Part shown: one piece after another, positions 1 to 8,806 of the stretch
Layout of the letters: every line of letters starts with the position of its first letter
Position numbering within the stretch: the first letter of the stretch is position 1
Assembly (NCBI GenBank): GCA_963793005.1
Contig: CAWBYP010000002.1
Location: 496,001 to 560,000 of the forward strand
Reading direction: 5' to 3'
Length of the DNA: 64,000 bases
Source of the DNA: RPQJ01 sp963793005
Lineage (GTDB): Bacteria; Pseudomonadota; Gammaproteobacteria; Steroidobacterales; Steroidobacteraceae
Translations under genes and position numbers: made by a program
The notes under the pieces: model-generated
Database searches by the model: none
What the model was told of the DNA's origin: nothing
Seen by the model: the letters and a program-made list of their open reading frames with translations, nothing else

Positions 1-1222
1 TGCCGCCATCATCGGCACTGGTGCGGACGCCATCATCGGCACTGGTGCGGACGCCATCATCGGTACTGGCGCTGATGCCATCATCGGCACTGGTGCGGAC
101 GCCATCATCGGTACTGGCGCTGATGCCATCATCGGCACTGGTGCGGACGCCATCATCGGTACTGGCGCTGATGCCATCATCGGTACCGGCGCTGATGCCA
201 TCATCGGTACTGGCGCTGATGCCATCATCGGCACTGGTGCGGACGCCATCATCGGTACTGGCGCTGATGCCATCATCGGTACCGGCAAGGACAAGCCAGC
301 GGCCGGCGGTGGCAAGAGCAAGTCTGCCGCCATCATCGGCACTGGTGCGGACGCCATCATCGGTACTGGCGCTGATGCCATCATCGGCACTGGTGCGGAC
401 GCCATCATCGGTACCGGCGCTGATGCCATCATCGGCACTGGTGCGGACGCCATCATCGGTACCGGCGCTGATGCCATCATCGGCACTGGTGCGGACGCCA
501 TCATCGGTACTGGCGCTGATGCCATCATCGGTACCGGCAAGGACAAGCCAGCGGCCGGCGGTGGCAAGAGCAAGTCTGCCGCCATCATCGGCACTGGTGC
601 GGACGCCATCATCGGTACCGGCGCTGATGCCATCATCGGTACCGGCGCTGATGCCATCATCGGCACTGGTGCTGACGCCATCATCGGTACCGGCGCGGAC
701 GCCATCATCGGTACCGGCGCTGATGCCATCATCGGCACTGGTGCGGACGCCATCATCGGTACTGGTCGCCACGCAAGCCAGGTCTTCTTGGCTGTTCAGG
801 GACCAGTAGAGTGGGTTGACAAATCGACTGAATCGTTGTCAGTGCTTGGACGCCAATTACATGTCCCTGCGACGAGCACCCTTATTAACTACGTTGAGCA
901 AGTGATATCGACTGGCAACATAGTGGAACTATCCGTAATGGCGCGAGTCGATGCAGCTGGCAAGCTGAGCGGCGCGATGGCGCAAGTAGTCCCCAGCGTG
1001 TATGTACCAGGCGTTTCAAAAGTCGTTCTCACGGATCGCGTGAAGTCGGTCAATAGTCGAACCGGGAAGGCTGTCGTTGGTAATGTCGTAGTGGATTACA
1101 ACAGCCTGCCTGTCACTGAAAGTGCTGGCCTGTCGAAGGGCGTTATTGTCACCATAACAGGCACTCAGCCTCAGGCTGGTCAGGAAGTTCTTGCGAGCGG
1201 CATTTCAATTCACAGTAAATAG
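1..1222 (+). CDS. Octapeptide-repeat protein with C-terminal DUF5666-like domain (5' end outside window)
   Basis: The open frame runs from the first full codon at base 2 to the TAA ending at 1222, 406 residues, with the start upstream of the window. It holds 29 copies of IIGTG, mostly as the octapeptide IIGTGADA, in runs of 12, 9 and 8. The runs are split by two copies of a Lys/Gly-rich linker (KDKPAAGGGKSKSA). The last repeat leads into about 140 residues starting at GPVEWVDKSTESLSVLG; its pattern of short strands with regular glycines resembles DUF5666-type OB-fold-like domains. The repeat is strictly 24 bp, so the other frames are also open, but only this one runs into the C-terminal domain. 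No catalytic residues are visible. The regular I-I-G-T-G spacing suggests a beta-solenoid or surface repeat, which is inference. Function unknown. Confidence 0.8.
   Translation, partial: AAIIGTGADAIIGTGADAIIGTGADAIIGTGADAIIGTGADAIIGTGADAIIGTGADAIIGTGADAIIGTGADAIIGTGADAIIGTGADAIIGTGKDKPAAGGGKSKSAAIIGTGADAIIGTGADAIIGTGADAIIGTGADAIIGTGADAIIGTGADAIIGTGADAIIGTGADAIIGTGKDKPAAGGGKSKSAAIIGTGADAIIGTGADAIIGTGADAIIGTGADAIIGTGADAIIGTGADAIIGTGADAIIGTGRHASQVFLAVQGPVEWVDKSTESLSVLGRQLHVPATSTLINYVEQVISTGNIVELSVMARVDAAGKLSGAMAQVVPSVYVPGVSKVVLTDRVKSVNSRTGKAVVGNVVVDYNSLPVTESAGLSKGVIVTITGTQPQAGQEVLASGISIHSK
8..764 (+). repeat. 24-bp tandem coding repeat in three runs
   Basis: The unit encodes IIGTGADA. There are 12 units, then a linker, 9 units, the same linker, and 8 units. 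The two linkers are 252 bp apart and identical. Units differ almost only at synonymous positions and fall into two classes: ATCATCGGCACTGGT followed by GCGGACGCC, and ATCATCGGTACYGGC followed by GCTGATGCC. These alternate along much of the array. There are no spacers, so it is not a CRISPR. Confidence 0.95.
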
Positions 1223-1252
1223 ATCCGAAGATCAGGCCTAGTCCGGCAAACA

Positions 1253-1289
1253 ACAAGGCCCACGGGTTCTCCGAAACCGTGGGCCTTGT
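1253..1289. terminator. Bidirectional intrinsic terminator
   Basis: A perfect 13-bp stem (1253-1265 with 1277-1289) and 11-nt loop lie between the end of the octapeptide-repeat gene and the convergent DUF6502 gene. A short T-rich run follows on the plus strand (CTATTTA) and on the minus strand (TGTTGTTTG), so it can serve both genes. Confidence 0.7.
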
Positions 1290-1336
1290 CTATTTACCCA
1301 CCCGTAGACGCTCGATCAGCCAAAACCGCGCGACTG

Positions 1337-2191
1337 CTAGTCGCCGATAACGTCCTCAGCTGCGGGCCCCTCGTAATAAAAAACACCTACACCCGCGATA
1401 TGCGGAGGTGCTCCGGCGCGCACAGCCAGCGGCTTTTCCGCCGATTCGTTTTCTGCTAGCCAGACATCCATCGACTCGACAAACACTACTGCTTCCCTAC
1501 GCGACCACTCTCGAAACGCCGGAACCATTTCGCGAGAGAGCCTATCTGAATAAGCAAAGCGCTGGATGAACCCGTCGGTGGACCGACCTGGCCTAGAATT
1601 GTGATCAATGCCTGCCGCTAGCGGGAAAAGCATCCCCGACATTACGGCAATTGCTTTCTCGTCAACATTGCCAGGAACGTAATACCGCTTGGTTGGGACG
1701 ACGCGGCCATCCGAAGTCTCAGCTATAGCGCCGGCTCTCTTAAGTTCTGCACGCACTGCTCCCGCCGGCACGTCTCCTGCGACGGCTCTCACCAACGATA
1801 CAAAACATGGTTCGTCCCCATCTATCTGAAGCGCCAGCGGCCGACCAACGGAGTCAAGAAAATCTGCATCGCTATGCCATGCGTGCAGGACACGCGCTGG
1901 AGGGCCAGAATGATCAGAGTGGCTTTTCTCGAGAGCACCTGCAACTTTCAAAACTTTGTCGCGGAGTCGTCGAACTTCTTTGCGTGACAAACCCGTCCTG
2001 ACTGATACGCGAGATCCATTGGCCCTGCGGCCACGATCGTCCGTTTCGGCGAAGGCCTCGCGCACAAATGCGGCCTTCCCGATCTCCGCGAACTGGCGGA
2101 ACGTGATTCCATGACGCAACAGGATTCGCGCGATGGGTATGAGGCACGAGTATAGCGAGCCGAGCATCCGCGTCTGGATACTGTCACCCAT
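1337..2191 (-). CDS. DUF6502 family protein
   Basis: A 284-residue soluble protein starting at ATG 2191. The N-terminal part (IARILLRHGITFRQFAEIGKA, then a VSVRTGLSRKEV segment) matches the DUF6502 pattern of gammaproteobacteria, in which a helix-turn-helix-like N-terminal region precedes an uncharacterised C-terminal part. The segment RTGLSRKEVRRLRDK reads like a recognition helix, so a DNA-binding role is possible but is inference. No signal peptide or membrane segment is seen. It converges on the repeat gene and is separated from it by the terminator at 1253-1289. No function is known. Confidence 0.65.
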   Translation of the reverse strand: MGDSIQTRMLGSLYSCLIPIARILLRHGITFRQFAEIGKAAFVREAFAETDDRGRRANGSRVSVRTGLSRKEVRRLRDKVLKVAGALEKSHSDHSGPPARVLHAWHSDADFLDSVGRPLALQIDGDEPCFVSLVRAVAGDVPAGAVRAELKRAGAIAETSDGRVVPTKRYYVPGNVDEKAIAVMSGMLFPLAAGIDHNSRPGRSTDGFIQRFAYSDRLSREMVPAFREWSRREAVVFVESMDVWLAENESAEKPLAVRAGAPPHIAGVGVFYYEGPAAEDVIGD

Positions 2192-2260
2192 TCATCGCCC
2201 CTTGATCATCGAAAAAAAGAAAGCGGAAAGCGGCACATTTGACATGCATTGATCAATTGG

Positions 2261-2807
2261 CTAGCCAAGGCCGAATACGGCCCGCCGATAATGCCTCAAC
2301 TCCTCGATCGACTCGCGGACATCCGCGAGCGCCGAATGTGCAGATGTCTTCTGCACTCCAGCGAGCACCCCCGGCGCCCAGCGACGCGCCAGCTCCTTCA
2401 GAGTACTGACATCGAGATTTCTGTAGTGAAAGAACCGCTCGAGTTCCGGCATCTCGCGGGCCAGGAACCGGCGGTCCTGGCAGATGCTGTTACCGCACAT
2501 TGGCGAGGCTCCGCGAAGTGCATGCAGTGCACAGGAACTCGACGGTCCGCGCTTCTGCCTGGGCAGCGTCTACCCTGCTCGCCCTCACCCGCTCCACCAG
2601 GCCCGAGGCGCCGTGTGTCGTGCGATTCCACTCGTCCATCTTGTCCAGCACCGCATCGCTGCGGTGAACTGCGATCACTGGCCCCTCAGCGATCAAGTTA
2701 AGGTGCGAGTCGGTCACGACTGTCGCAATCTCGATGATGTGATCAAGCGCCGGGTCGAGCCCGGTCATCTCGAGGTCTATCCAGACGAGGTTATCCTCAA
2801 TCGTCAC
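2261..2807 (-). pseudogene. orn: Oligoribonuclease, broken by a single-base frameshift
   Basis: Orn is the 3'-5' DEDDh exonuclease that degrades 2-5 nt RNAs and pGpG. The first part (from ATG 2807) carries WIDLEMTGLD with the first D and E. Its frame runs to about L92, then drifts and stops at 2490. The second part, in the next frame, resumes with ASPMCGNSICQDRRFL and holds LDVSTLKELARRW and the H...D pair in SAHSALADVRES, ending at 2261. Removing one base at about 2531 rejoins the frames as FLALHALRGASPMCGNS and gives 181 residues, the normal length. All catalytic motifs survive, so this is either a recent inactivation or a sequencing error. Since orn is essential in E. coli, an error is quite possible. 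Confidence 0.9.
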
Positions 2808-2898
2808 TGCGTGACCGCCACCGCGCCGAATGGCGCCTGATTGTGGTCGATTCTAGCAAAAGTTAAGCTGCCCCCCCGGCACGAGCTCCCCCCAATGC

Positions 2899-4170
2899 AT
2901 GCTATTCACTTACCTTTTCCTTGGTTTCCTGGCGGCGCACGTCGCGGTCCAGTTATGGCTGGCGCGGCGCCAGGTCGCTTATGTCGCGTCGGCGCGGGCG
3001 TCGGTGCCGCCAGCCTTCTCAGGCGTCGTCACCGCGTCAGAACACGCAAAGGCGGCGGATTACACGGTTGCCAAGCAGCGTCTCGGCATGTTTGAAGTCG
3101 GGTTCGATACCGTGGTTCTGCTCTGGCTGACCCTTGGCGGAGGCATCGCACAAATCGAGACGCTCGTCGGGCAGCTAGGCGTACCCCCGCTGATTTCCGG
3201 AACGCTGCTGATCCTGGCGGTTTTCGGCTGCGTCGCCCTTTTGTCGCTGCCCTTTGGCATCTACCGCACCTTCTCGCTGGAGCAGCGCTTCGGGTTCAAT
3301 CACACGACGCCTGCCGTCTACGCGGCCGACCTTGCAAAGGGATGGGCGCTGGGCCTGCTGCTGGGCGGGCTCGTCGCCGCGTGCGTGCTGTGGATCATGT
3401 CGGCGCTCGGTGATTCGTGGTGGCTCGGGGGCTGGCTCGCCTGGACAGTCTTCACGCTGGCGCTTACCTGGGCCTGGCCGCGCGTGATCGCACCCTTGTT
3501 CAACAAGTTCACGCCGCTCGAGGATCCGGCCCTCCGGTCGCGAATCGATGCACTGCTCGAGCGCTGTGGATTTCATGCCAGCGGCGTCTTCATCATGGAT
3601 GGGTCGCGCCGCTCTTCCCACGGCAACGCATATTTCACGGGCCTGGGCCGGGAGAAGCGGATCGTTTTCTTTGACACTCTGGTGTCACGCCTTGCGCCGC
3701 CGCAGGTCGAATCCGTGCTGGCGCACGAACTCGCACATTTCCGCCTGCACCACGTTCCGCAGCGCATCGTGGTCGGGATGCTCGCGAGCTTTGCCGGGTT
3801 CGCGCTGCTTGGCTGGCTTGCTGGGCATGCGTGGTTCTATTTCTCCCTCGGTGTTCCCGAGGTCAGCGATGCAGCCGCGTTGATCCTGTTCCTGCTGGTT
3901 GCCCCGGTCTTCACCTGGCCCCTGACGCCCGCCACGGCTGCCTGGTCAAGGCGACACGAGTTCCAGGCGGATGCTTTTGCGGCCAGCAACAGCGATGCCC
4001 GGTCGCTCTCGGAAGCCCTGGTGGTGCTCTACAGGGACAACGCCAGCACGCTCACACCGGACCCCGTCCACTCGGCCTTCTACGATTCCCACCCGCCACC
4101 GGCCGCTCGCATCGAGCGCCTGAACGCACTGCTGCGAACGGCCCCGTCGACCCACGCCGCAGTTTCGTGA
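2899..4170 (+). CDS. M48 family (Ste24/CAAX-protease-like) membrane metallopeptidase
   Basis: A 423-residue polytopic membrane protease. The zinc motif HELAH lies at about residues 276-280 and the third ligand in EFQADAFA near 354, the M48A arrangement. Hydrophobic segments flank the motif (about 1-20, 65-105, 140-195, 290-345). It resembles eukaryotic Ste24/CAAX prenyl protease 1; bacterial substrates are not known, and membrane-protein turnover is a reasonable guess. The ATG at 2899 starts immediately with the first hydrophobic helix. Its stop overlaps the GTG start of rsgA by 4 bp (GTGA), so the two are translationally coupled. orn lies divergently upstream. Confidence 0.88.
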   Translation: MLFTYLFLGFLAAHVAVQLWLARRQVAYVASARASVPPAFSGVVTASEHAKAADYTVAKQRLGMFEVGFDTVVLLWLTLGGGIAQIETLVGQLGVPPLISGTLLILAVFGCVALLSLPFGIYRTFSLEQRFGFNHTTPAVYAADLAKGWALGLLLGGLVAACVLWIMSALGDSWWLGGWLAWTVFTLALTWAWPRVIAPLFNKFTPLEDPALRSRIDALLERCGFHASGVFIMDGSRRSSHGNAYFTGLGREKRIVFFDTLVSRLAPPQVESVLAHELAHFRLHHVPQRIVVGMLASFAGFALLGWLAGHAWFYFSLGVPEVSDAAALILFLLVAPVFTWPLTPATAAWSRRHEFQADAFAASNSDARSLSEALVVLYRDNASTLTPDPVHSAFYDSHPPPAARIERLNALLRTAPSTHAAVS

Positions 4171-5078
4171 GCATCCGGGACGCGACCGGCTGCGTCATCG
4201 AGTCATACGGACGGCGCGTGGTCGTCGAACTGGCCGATGGCGAAACGGTGACCTGCAACCTGCGCGGACGGAAGCTTGATGTCGTCGCGGGCGACGAGGT
4301 TCGCGTCGAGCAGCGCCAGGGCTCGGATGAGATGAGCGTGGTCGAGCGGCTTCCCCGGCGCAACCTGCTCAGCCGCAGCGACAGCCGTGGTCTCGAGGAA
4401 TCCATCGCCGCCAATCTCGACCAGCTCGGGATCGTCGTCGCGCGCGTGCCGACCTCCGACCCTTACATCGTGGATCGCTACGCTTCCGGCGCATGCTACG
4501 CCGGTATCCAGCCGCTGCTGATCGTCAACAAGATGGACCTCCCGGTCGACAGTGGCGACCTGTCGTTCGTCGAGCCGCTGCGCGCAATGGGTTTCCCGGT
4601 GTGCGAGGTTTCGGCGCGCACCGGCGCGGGCCTCGATGGGCTCATCGACCTGCTGCGCGGACGAAGAACCCTGCTGGCAGGACAATCGGGAGTAGGAAAG
4701 TCCTCGGTGCTCAATGCGCTGGCGGGAGACGCCCTGCGCGCGACCGGGCGCCTGTCGGAGCGCTCAGGCGAAGGCCGTCACACGACCGTCTCGTCGGCCA
4801 TCGTAAGGCTGCCGTGGGGCGAACTTGCAGATTCTCCCGGCGTGCGCGACTACGCGCCCCCGGTGGTGCCGCTGCGGGATGTGCAGCGCGGATATCCCGA
4901 ACTGCACGCCCTGGCCTCCGGCTGCCGGTTCCAGGACTGCCTGCACAACCGCGAGCCGCAATGCGCTGTCCGTGCCGCCGTCGAAAGCGGCACCGTCGAC
5001 TCCCGCAGGTACGAGAGCTACCGCCGCATGTTGAACCTGACGCGGCAGCTCGATGAGAAGCGCGGCTGGCGGGCGTGA
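4167..5078 (+). CDS. rsgA: Ribosome small-subunit-dependent GTPase RsgA
   Basis: RsgA is a late 30S assembly GTPase that checks the decoding centre. The 303-residue protein has the N-terminal OB fold (about 1-75), a circularly permuted GTPase domain with G4 (NKMD, about 121) ahead of the P-loop GQSGVGKSS (about 172) and G3 (DSPG), and the C-terminal zinc knuckle CRFQDCLHNREPQC (about 252-266). The frame is open upstream inside the M48 gene. GTG 4167 is chosen because it gives the usual start SIRDATGCVIES and couples to the upstream stop. Confidence 0.95.
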   Translation: MSIRDATGCVIESYGRRVVVELADGETVTCNLRGRKLDVVAGDEVRVEQRQGSDEMSVVERLPRRNLLSRSDSRGLEESIAANLDQLGIVVARVPTSDPYIVDRYASGACYAGIQPLLIVNKMDLPVDSGDLSFVEPLRAMGFPVCEVSARTGAGLDGLIDLLRGRRTLLAGQSGVGKSSVLNALAGDALRATGRLSERSGEGRHTTVSSAIVRLPWGELADSPGVRDYAPPVVPLRDVQRGYPELHALASGCRFQDCLHNREPQCAVRAAVESGTVDSRRYESYRRMLNLTRQLDEKRGWRA

Positions 5079-5239
5079 GCGGCCCCGTCAATAGGTAGCG
5101 GCCGCGGGCGGCCGTCCCCGCCCCGGGCGCCGTGGCCGGGCGGTCATGATCGCGGTCCGGACCGTCGGGGGCTGGTATGCTGCTGCACTGCAAGGTAAAT
5201 TCGATCGGGTAACCGAATAGAGCAAGAGGAGACAGGCGC

Positions 5240-5989
5240 GTGCGCAGAATCATCGTGGGCGTGAAACGCGTGGTGGACTACAACGTCCGGGTCCGGGTCA
5301 AGCCGGACAACTCGGGCGTGATCACCGAAGGCGTGAAGATGAGCATCAATCCCTTCGACGAGATCGCTCTCGAGGAGGCGCTGCGCATCAAGGAACGTGG
5401 CCTCGCCGACGAGGTGCTCGCTGTCGGCATCGGCCCGTCCGATGCCCAGCAACAGCTGCGCACGGCACTCGCGATGGGCGCGGACCGGGCAGTGCTGGTG
5501 CAGTCGGATACCGTCGTTCCACCGCTGGCGGTCGCGCGGATCTTCCACAAGCTGATCGAAAAAGAGCAGCCGTTCCTGGTGCTCCTCGGCAAGCAGGCCA
5601 TCGACGACGACAATGGCCAGACCGCACAGATGCTCGCCGGCATCTGGGACCGGCCGCAGGCTGTGTCGTGTTCCAAGATCGAGATCGCGGACGGCAAGGC
5701 TACTGTCACTCGCGAGGTGGATGCCGGCCTCGAGGTTCTCGAAGTCGACCTGCCCGCGGTGATGAGCGTAGACCTGCGCCTGAACGAACCGCGCTACGTG
5801 AAGCTGCCGGACATCATGAAGGCCAAGAAAAAGCCACTGGACACGCTGGGCCTGGCCGATTTCGGCGTGGCCGAGGCGTCACCGTTCGCCACCGTTAAGG
5901 TCGAACCACCACCGCAGCGTCAGAAAGGCGTCATGGTCAAGGACGTCGCCGAACTGGTCGACGCGCTCAAGAAGAAGGGGTTGGTGTGA
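5240..5989 (+). CDS. etfB: Electron transfer flavoprotein beta subunit
   Basis: EtfB binds AMP and, with EtfA, accepts electrons from acyl-CoA and related dehydrogenases and passes them to ETF:quinone oxidoreductase. The 249 residues begin RRIIVGVKRVVDYNVRVRVKPD and contain the NPFDEIALEEALRIKE and DDDNGQTAQMLAGIW signatures. The start is GTG 5240, 8 nt after AGAGGAGA. An extended -10 like TGGTATGCT at 5174-5181 lies about 60 bp upstream and may be the promoter. It is followed directly by etfA (TGATG overlap). No ETF dehydrogenase gene is nearby. Confidence 0.95.
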   Translation: MRRIIVGVKRVVDYNVRVRVKPDNSGVITEGVKMSINPFDEIALEEALRIKERGLADEVLAVGIGPSDAQQQLRTALAMGADRAVLVQSDTVVPPLAVARIFHKLIEKEQPFLVLLGKQAIDDDNGQTAQMLAGIWDRPQAVSCSKIEIADGKATVTREVDAGLEVLEVDLPAVMSVDLRLNEPRYVKLPDIMKAKKKPLDTLGLADFGVAEASPFATVKVEPPPQRQKGVMVKDVAELVDALKKKGLV

Positions 5990-6930
5990 TGAGCAAGATT
6001 CTTGTCGTTGCAGAACATGACGGTGCCAGGCTCAATCCGAGCACGCTGAAGTGCGTGAGCTGCGCCGCGAAGGTCCCCGACGCGGCCATCGACGTACTGG
6101 TGCTGGCCACCGACTCCTCGGCCGTTGCGAGCCAGGCTGCGGCCATTGCCGGCGTTGCCAGCGTGATAGCTGTCGACAATCCAGCCAATGCCGAAGGCAT
6201 CGCCGCGATACTCGCGCCACAGGTCGCGAAGCTTGCTGCCGACTACACGCACGTTTTCGGCCCGTCAACGACCTTCGGCAAGGACCTGATGCCGCGCGTG
6301 GCAGCATTGCTCGGTGTCGGCCAGGTGAGTGACGTAATGGCCGTCGAAGGCCCTCACCGCTTCAGACGCCCGGTGTACGCGGGCAATGCCGTGCTGACGC
6401 TGGACGTGCCCGCCGCGGACAAGGTCGTTGCGACCGTGCGCGTCGCGTCGTTCGAGGCCGCTGCCACCGGTGGCAGCGCTGCGGTGACGAAAGTCGATCC
6501 GGCTGTCGCGCTGCCGACGCACACACGCTTCGTCTCGCGATCGGGTGCCGCGACCGACCGGCCAGACCTTCAATCGGCCTCGCGCGTCGTGGCTGGTGGC
6601 CGCGCACTGGGCAGCGCCGATGGCTTCAAGCTGATCTACAGCCTCGCGGACAAGCTCGGCGCGGCGGTTGGCGCCTCGCGTGCCGCGGTGGACGCCGGCT
6701 ACGTCCCGAACGATCTGCAGGTCGGGCAGACCGGCAAGATCATCGCGCCGGAGCTGTACATCGGCATCGGAATTTCGGGTGCCATCCAGCACATGACCGG
6801 GATCAAGGACGCGCGCACCATCGTTGCCATCAACAAGGACAGTGAGGCTCCGATCTTCGAGGCCGCGGACATCGGCCTGGTCGGAGACCTGTTCGCGATC
6901 GTGCCGGAACTCGAGAAGCAGCTGGGCTGA
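5989..6930 (+). CDS. etfA: Electron transfer flavoprotein alpha subunit
   Basis: EtfA carries the FAD of the ETF heterodimer. The 313-residue protein starts SKILVVAEHDG. Its C-terminal half has the FAD-binding signature region, GRALGSADGFKLIYSLADK followed by YVPNDLQVGQTGKIIAPELY and GISGAIQHMTGIKD. ATG 5989 overlaps the etfB stop by one base; an in-frame GTG one codon earlier is less likely. It is the last gene of the two-gene operon and ends at the hairpin 6938-6962. Confidence 0.95.
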   Translation: MSKILVVAEHDGARLNPSTLKCVSCAAKVPDAAIDVLVLATDSSAVASQAAAIAGVASVIAVDNPANAEGIAAILAPQVAKLAADYTHVFGPSTTFGKDLMPRVAALLGVGQVSDVMAVEGPHRFRRPVYAGNAVLTLDVPAADKVVATVRVASFEAAATGGSAAVTKVDPAVALPTHTRFVSRSGAATDRPDLQSASRVVAGGRALGSADGFKLIYSLADKLGAAVGASRAAVDAGYVPNDLQVGQTGKIIAPELYIGIGISGAIQHMTGIKDARTIVAINKDSEAPIFEAADIGLVGDLFAIVPELEKQLG

Positions 6931-6937
6931 TGAAAAC

Positions 6938-6962
6938 GAGGCGGGCCGCCAGGGCCCGCCTC
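6938..6962. terminator. Bidirectional terminator between etfA and peroxiredoxin
   Basis: A perfect 10-bp GC-rich stem (6938-6947 with 6953-6962), 5-nt loop. Read on the minus strand it is followed by CGTTTTC, so it mainly suits the convergent peroxiredoxin gene. On the plus strand the following run is weak. Confidence 0.6.
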
Positions 6963-7009
6963 ATTCCCGATCGCGTGGCGCGAGGCGGCATCCCCCCCGC
7001 GCACGCCCG

Positions 7010-7492
7010 TCAGAGCTGGCCGAGCACGTACTCGGCGCTGGACACCTTGAACTCGCCCGGTCCCTCGACAAACAAGCCGCTGACCTTGCCGTCGTCCACC
7101 ACGACCGCGAAGCGCTGGCCGCGCACGCCCATGCCGAAGCCGGACGCGTCGAATTCGAGACCGAGTGCGCGGGCGTAGTCGCCGTTGCCGTCGGCAAGCA
7201 TGAGCACCTTGTCTTCGACTGCCGAGGACTTGCCCCAGGCCTTCATCACGAACACGTCGTTCACGGCCATGCAGGCCACCGTATCGACGCCCTTGGCCTT
7301 GAATTCTGCCGCGTGCTCCACGAAGCCCGGCAGGTGCCTGGCGTCGCAGGTCGGGGTGAATGCACCCGGGACCGATACCAGCACGACCTTCTTGCCGGTG
7401 AACAACTGCTCCGCCGTCATTTTCTGCGGGCCGTCCGGGCCGGGATACGTGAACGTGCCCGCGGGCATCTTGTCGCCAACCTTGATAGTCAT
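7010..7492 (-). CDS. Prx5-type peroxiredoxin
   Basis: A 160-residue thiol peroxidase that reduces H2O2 and organic hydroperoxides. The peroxidatic cysteine is C49 in VPGAFTPTCDARHLPGF, the atypical Prx5/AhpE-like PxxxTxxC motif. A second cysteine sits in CMAVNDVFVMKAW (about 73). In bacterial relatives glutathione/glutaredoxin is the usual reductant. ATG 7492 is preceded by GGGAGGA at good spacing. No glutaredoxin domain is fused. It sits alone between etfA and aroG. Confidence 0.9.
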   Translation of the reverse strand: MTIKVGDKMPAGTFTYPGPDGPQKMTAEQLFTGKKVVLVSVPGAFTPTCDARHLPGFVEHAAEFKAKGVDTVACMAVNDVFVMKAWGKSSAVEDKVLMLADGNGDYARALGLEFDASGFGMGVRGQRFAVVVDDGKVSGLFVEGPGEFKVSSAEYVLGQL

Positions 7493-7607
7493 GTACTGGT
7501 CCTCCCGGAACCATGGAACGAAGTACGGATATTAGCAGCCGACGGGCGCCGGCATCGCGGCCTGGCGCGCCGCGCCGCGATACAGGTGCCCTGACGCGCT
7601 CCCGGGT

Positions 7608-8690
7608 TCAACCGGCGGTGGAGCCCTGCGCGAAGCGCGGGGCCGCCTGCAGTCGCTCGTCCAGCGACAACAGCAGGCTTTCCGTGGTTTCCCAGTCAAT
7701 ACAGGCGTCCGTGACCGACACGCCGTACTGCAGCTGGCTGCGGTCGGCCGGAATCGGCTGGCTGCCCCAGTTCAGGTTGCTCTCGAGCATCAGGCCTACG
7801 ATGGACCGGTTGCCCTCGTGGATCTGGTTGCCGAGGTTCTCGGCCACCAGCGGCTGCAAACCCGGGTCCTTGGCGGAATTGCCATGGCTGCAGTCGATGA
7901 CAATGCTGGTCGGCAAGCCCGCCTTCTCGAGTTCGCGCTCGCAGAGCGCGATGCTGACCGAATCGTAGTTGGTGCGGCCGCCGCCGCCGCGCAGCACGAT
8001 GTGGCCATAGCGATTACCGCGCGTGCGGAATACCGCCGACTGGCCCTGCTGCGTGATGCCAAGGAAGTGATGCGGGTGTCGTGCCGACTGTAGCGCGTTC
8101 ACGGCGACCGACAGCGATCCATCAGTTCCGTTCTTGAAGCCGACCGGCGTGGACAGGCCGCTGGCCATCTCGCGATGTGTCTGCGACTCGGTCGTGCGGG
8201 CGCCGATGGCAGTCCATGTCACTAGCTCGGACAGGTACTGCGGCATGATCGGGTCGAGTGCCTCGGTTGCCGCCGGTATCCGGCTTTCCGCGAGGTGCAG
8301 CAGCAGTTCGCGCGCCTGGCGAATGCCCTTCTCGATGTGGAACGAATCGTCCATGTCTGGATCGTTGATCAGTCCCTTCCAGCCGACCGTGGTGCGCGGC
8401 TTCTCGAAGTACACGCGCATCAGCAGCAGGATCGTGCCCTCCACACGCCCGGCGAGCACCCGCAGCCGCGCCGCGTATTCGCGCGCCGCCACCGTATCGT
8501 GGATCGAACACGGGCCAACCACGACGAATATCCTGGGATCGTCGCGATCGAGGATGCGCCTCACGGCGTTGCGGCTGCTGTATACGAACTCCTCGGACTC
8601 TGCCGGCAATGGCAGCAACTGCTTGACCTGCTCCGGCGTCGGCAGTATTTCGCTCGAGAGGACATTGATGTTCTGCAGGCGTTCTTTCAT
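7608..8690 (-). CDS. 3-deoxy-7-phosphoheptulonate (DAHP) synthase, class I
   Basis: DAHP synthase condenses phosphoenolpyruvate and erythrose 4-phosphate, the first step of aromatic amino acid synthesis. The 360 residues contain VVGPCSIHD, LLMRVYFEKPRTTVGWKG, GARTTESQTHREMASGL, VGFKNGTDG and IDCSHGNSAKD, all class I AroF/G/H signatures carrying metal and substrate ligands. The N-terminal extension of about 45 residues is where feedback control lies in this family; which amino acid inhibits it cannot be read here. ATG 8690. No other shikimate gene is adjacent. Confidence 0.95.
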   Translation of the reverse strand: MKERLQNINVLSSEILPTPEQVKQLLPLPAESEEFVYSSRNAVRRILDRDDPRIFVVVGPCSIHDTVAAREYAARLRVLAGRVEGTILLLMRVYFEKPRTTVGWKGLINDPDMDDSFHIEKGIRQARELLLHLAESRIPAATEALDPIMPQYLSELVTWTAIGARTTESQTHREMASGLSTPVGFKNGTDGSLSVAVNALQSARHPHHFLGITQQGQSAVFRTRGNRYGHIVLRGGGGRTNYDSVSIALCERELEKAGLPTSIVIDCSHGNSAKDPGLQPLVAENLGNQIHEGNRSIVGLMLESNLNWGSQPIPADRSQLQYGVSVTDACIDWETTESLLLSLDERLQAAPRFAQGSTAG

Positions 8691-8806
8691 TGCGTACTTC
8701 GGGTCCGGGTTGGTCGGGAGCGGGCGCTATCTTACACAGCGGAGCGAGGTCACGGAGTCCGGGCTGGGTAGCCCTGTCAGTGACAGCGGTGCAACACCGT
8801 TGGTCG

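Noticed and set aside
8..764. CRISPR array
   Set aside because: Units are contiguous 24-bp coding repeats without spacers, and no cas gene is present.
21..809. A 262-codon frame over the repeats with Ser/Pro/Leu-rich sequence
   Set aside because: The 24-bp repeat keeps every frame open. Only the frame that starts at base 2 continues into the non-repeat C-terminal domain.
2490..2807. Two separate small exonuclease genes
   Set aside because: The two frames are consecutive halves of one Orn and rejoin exactly with a single-base change.
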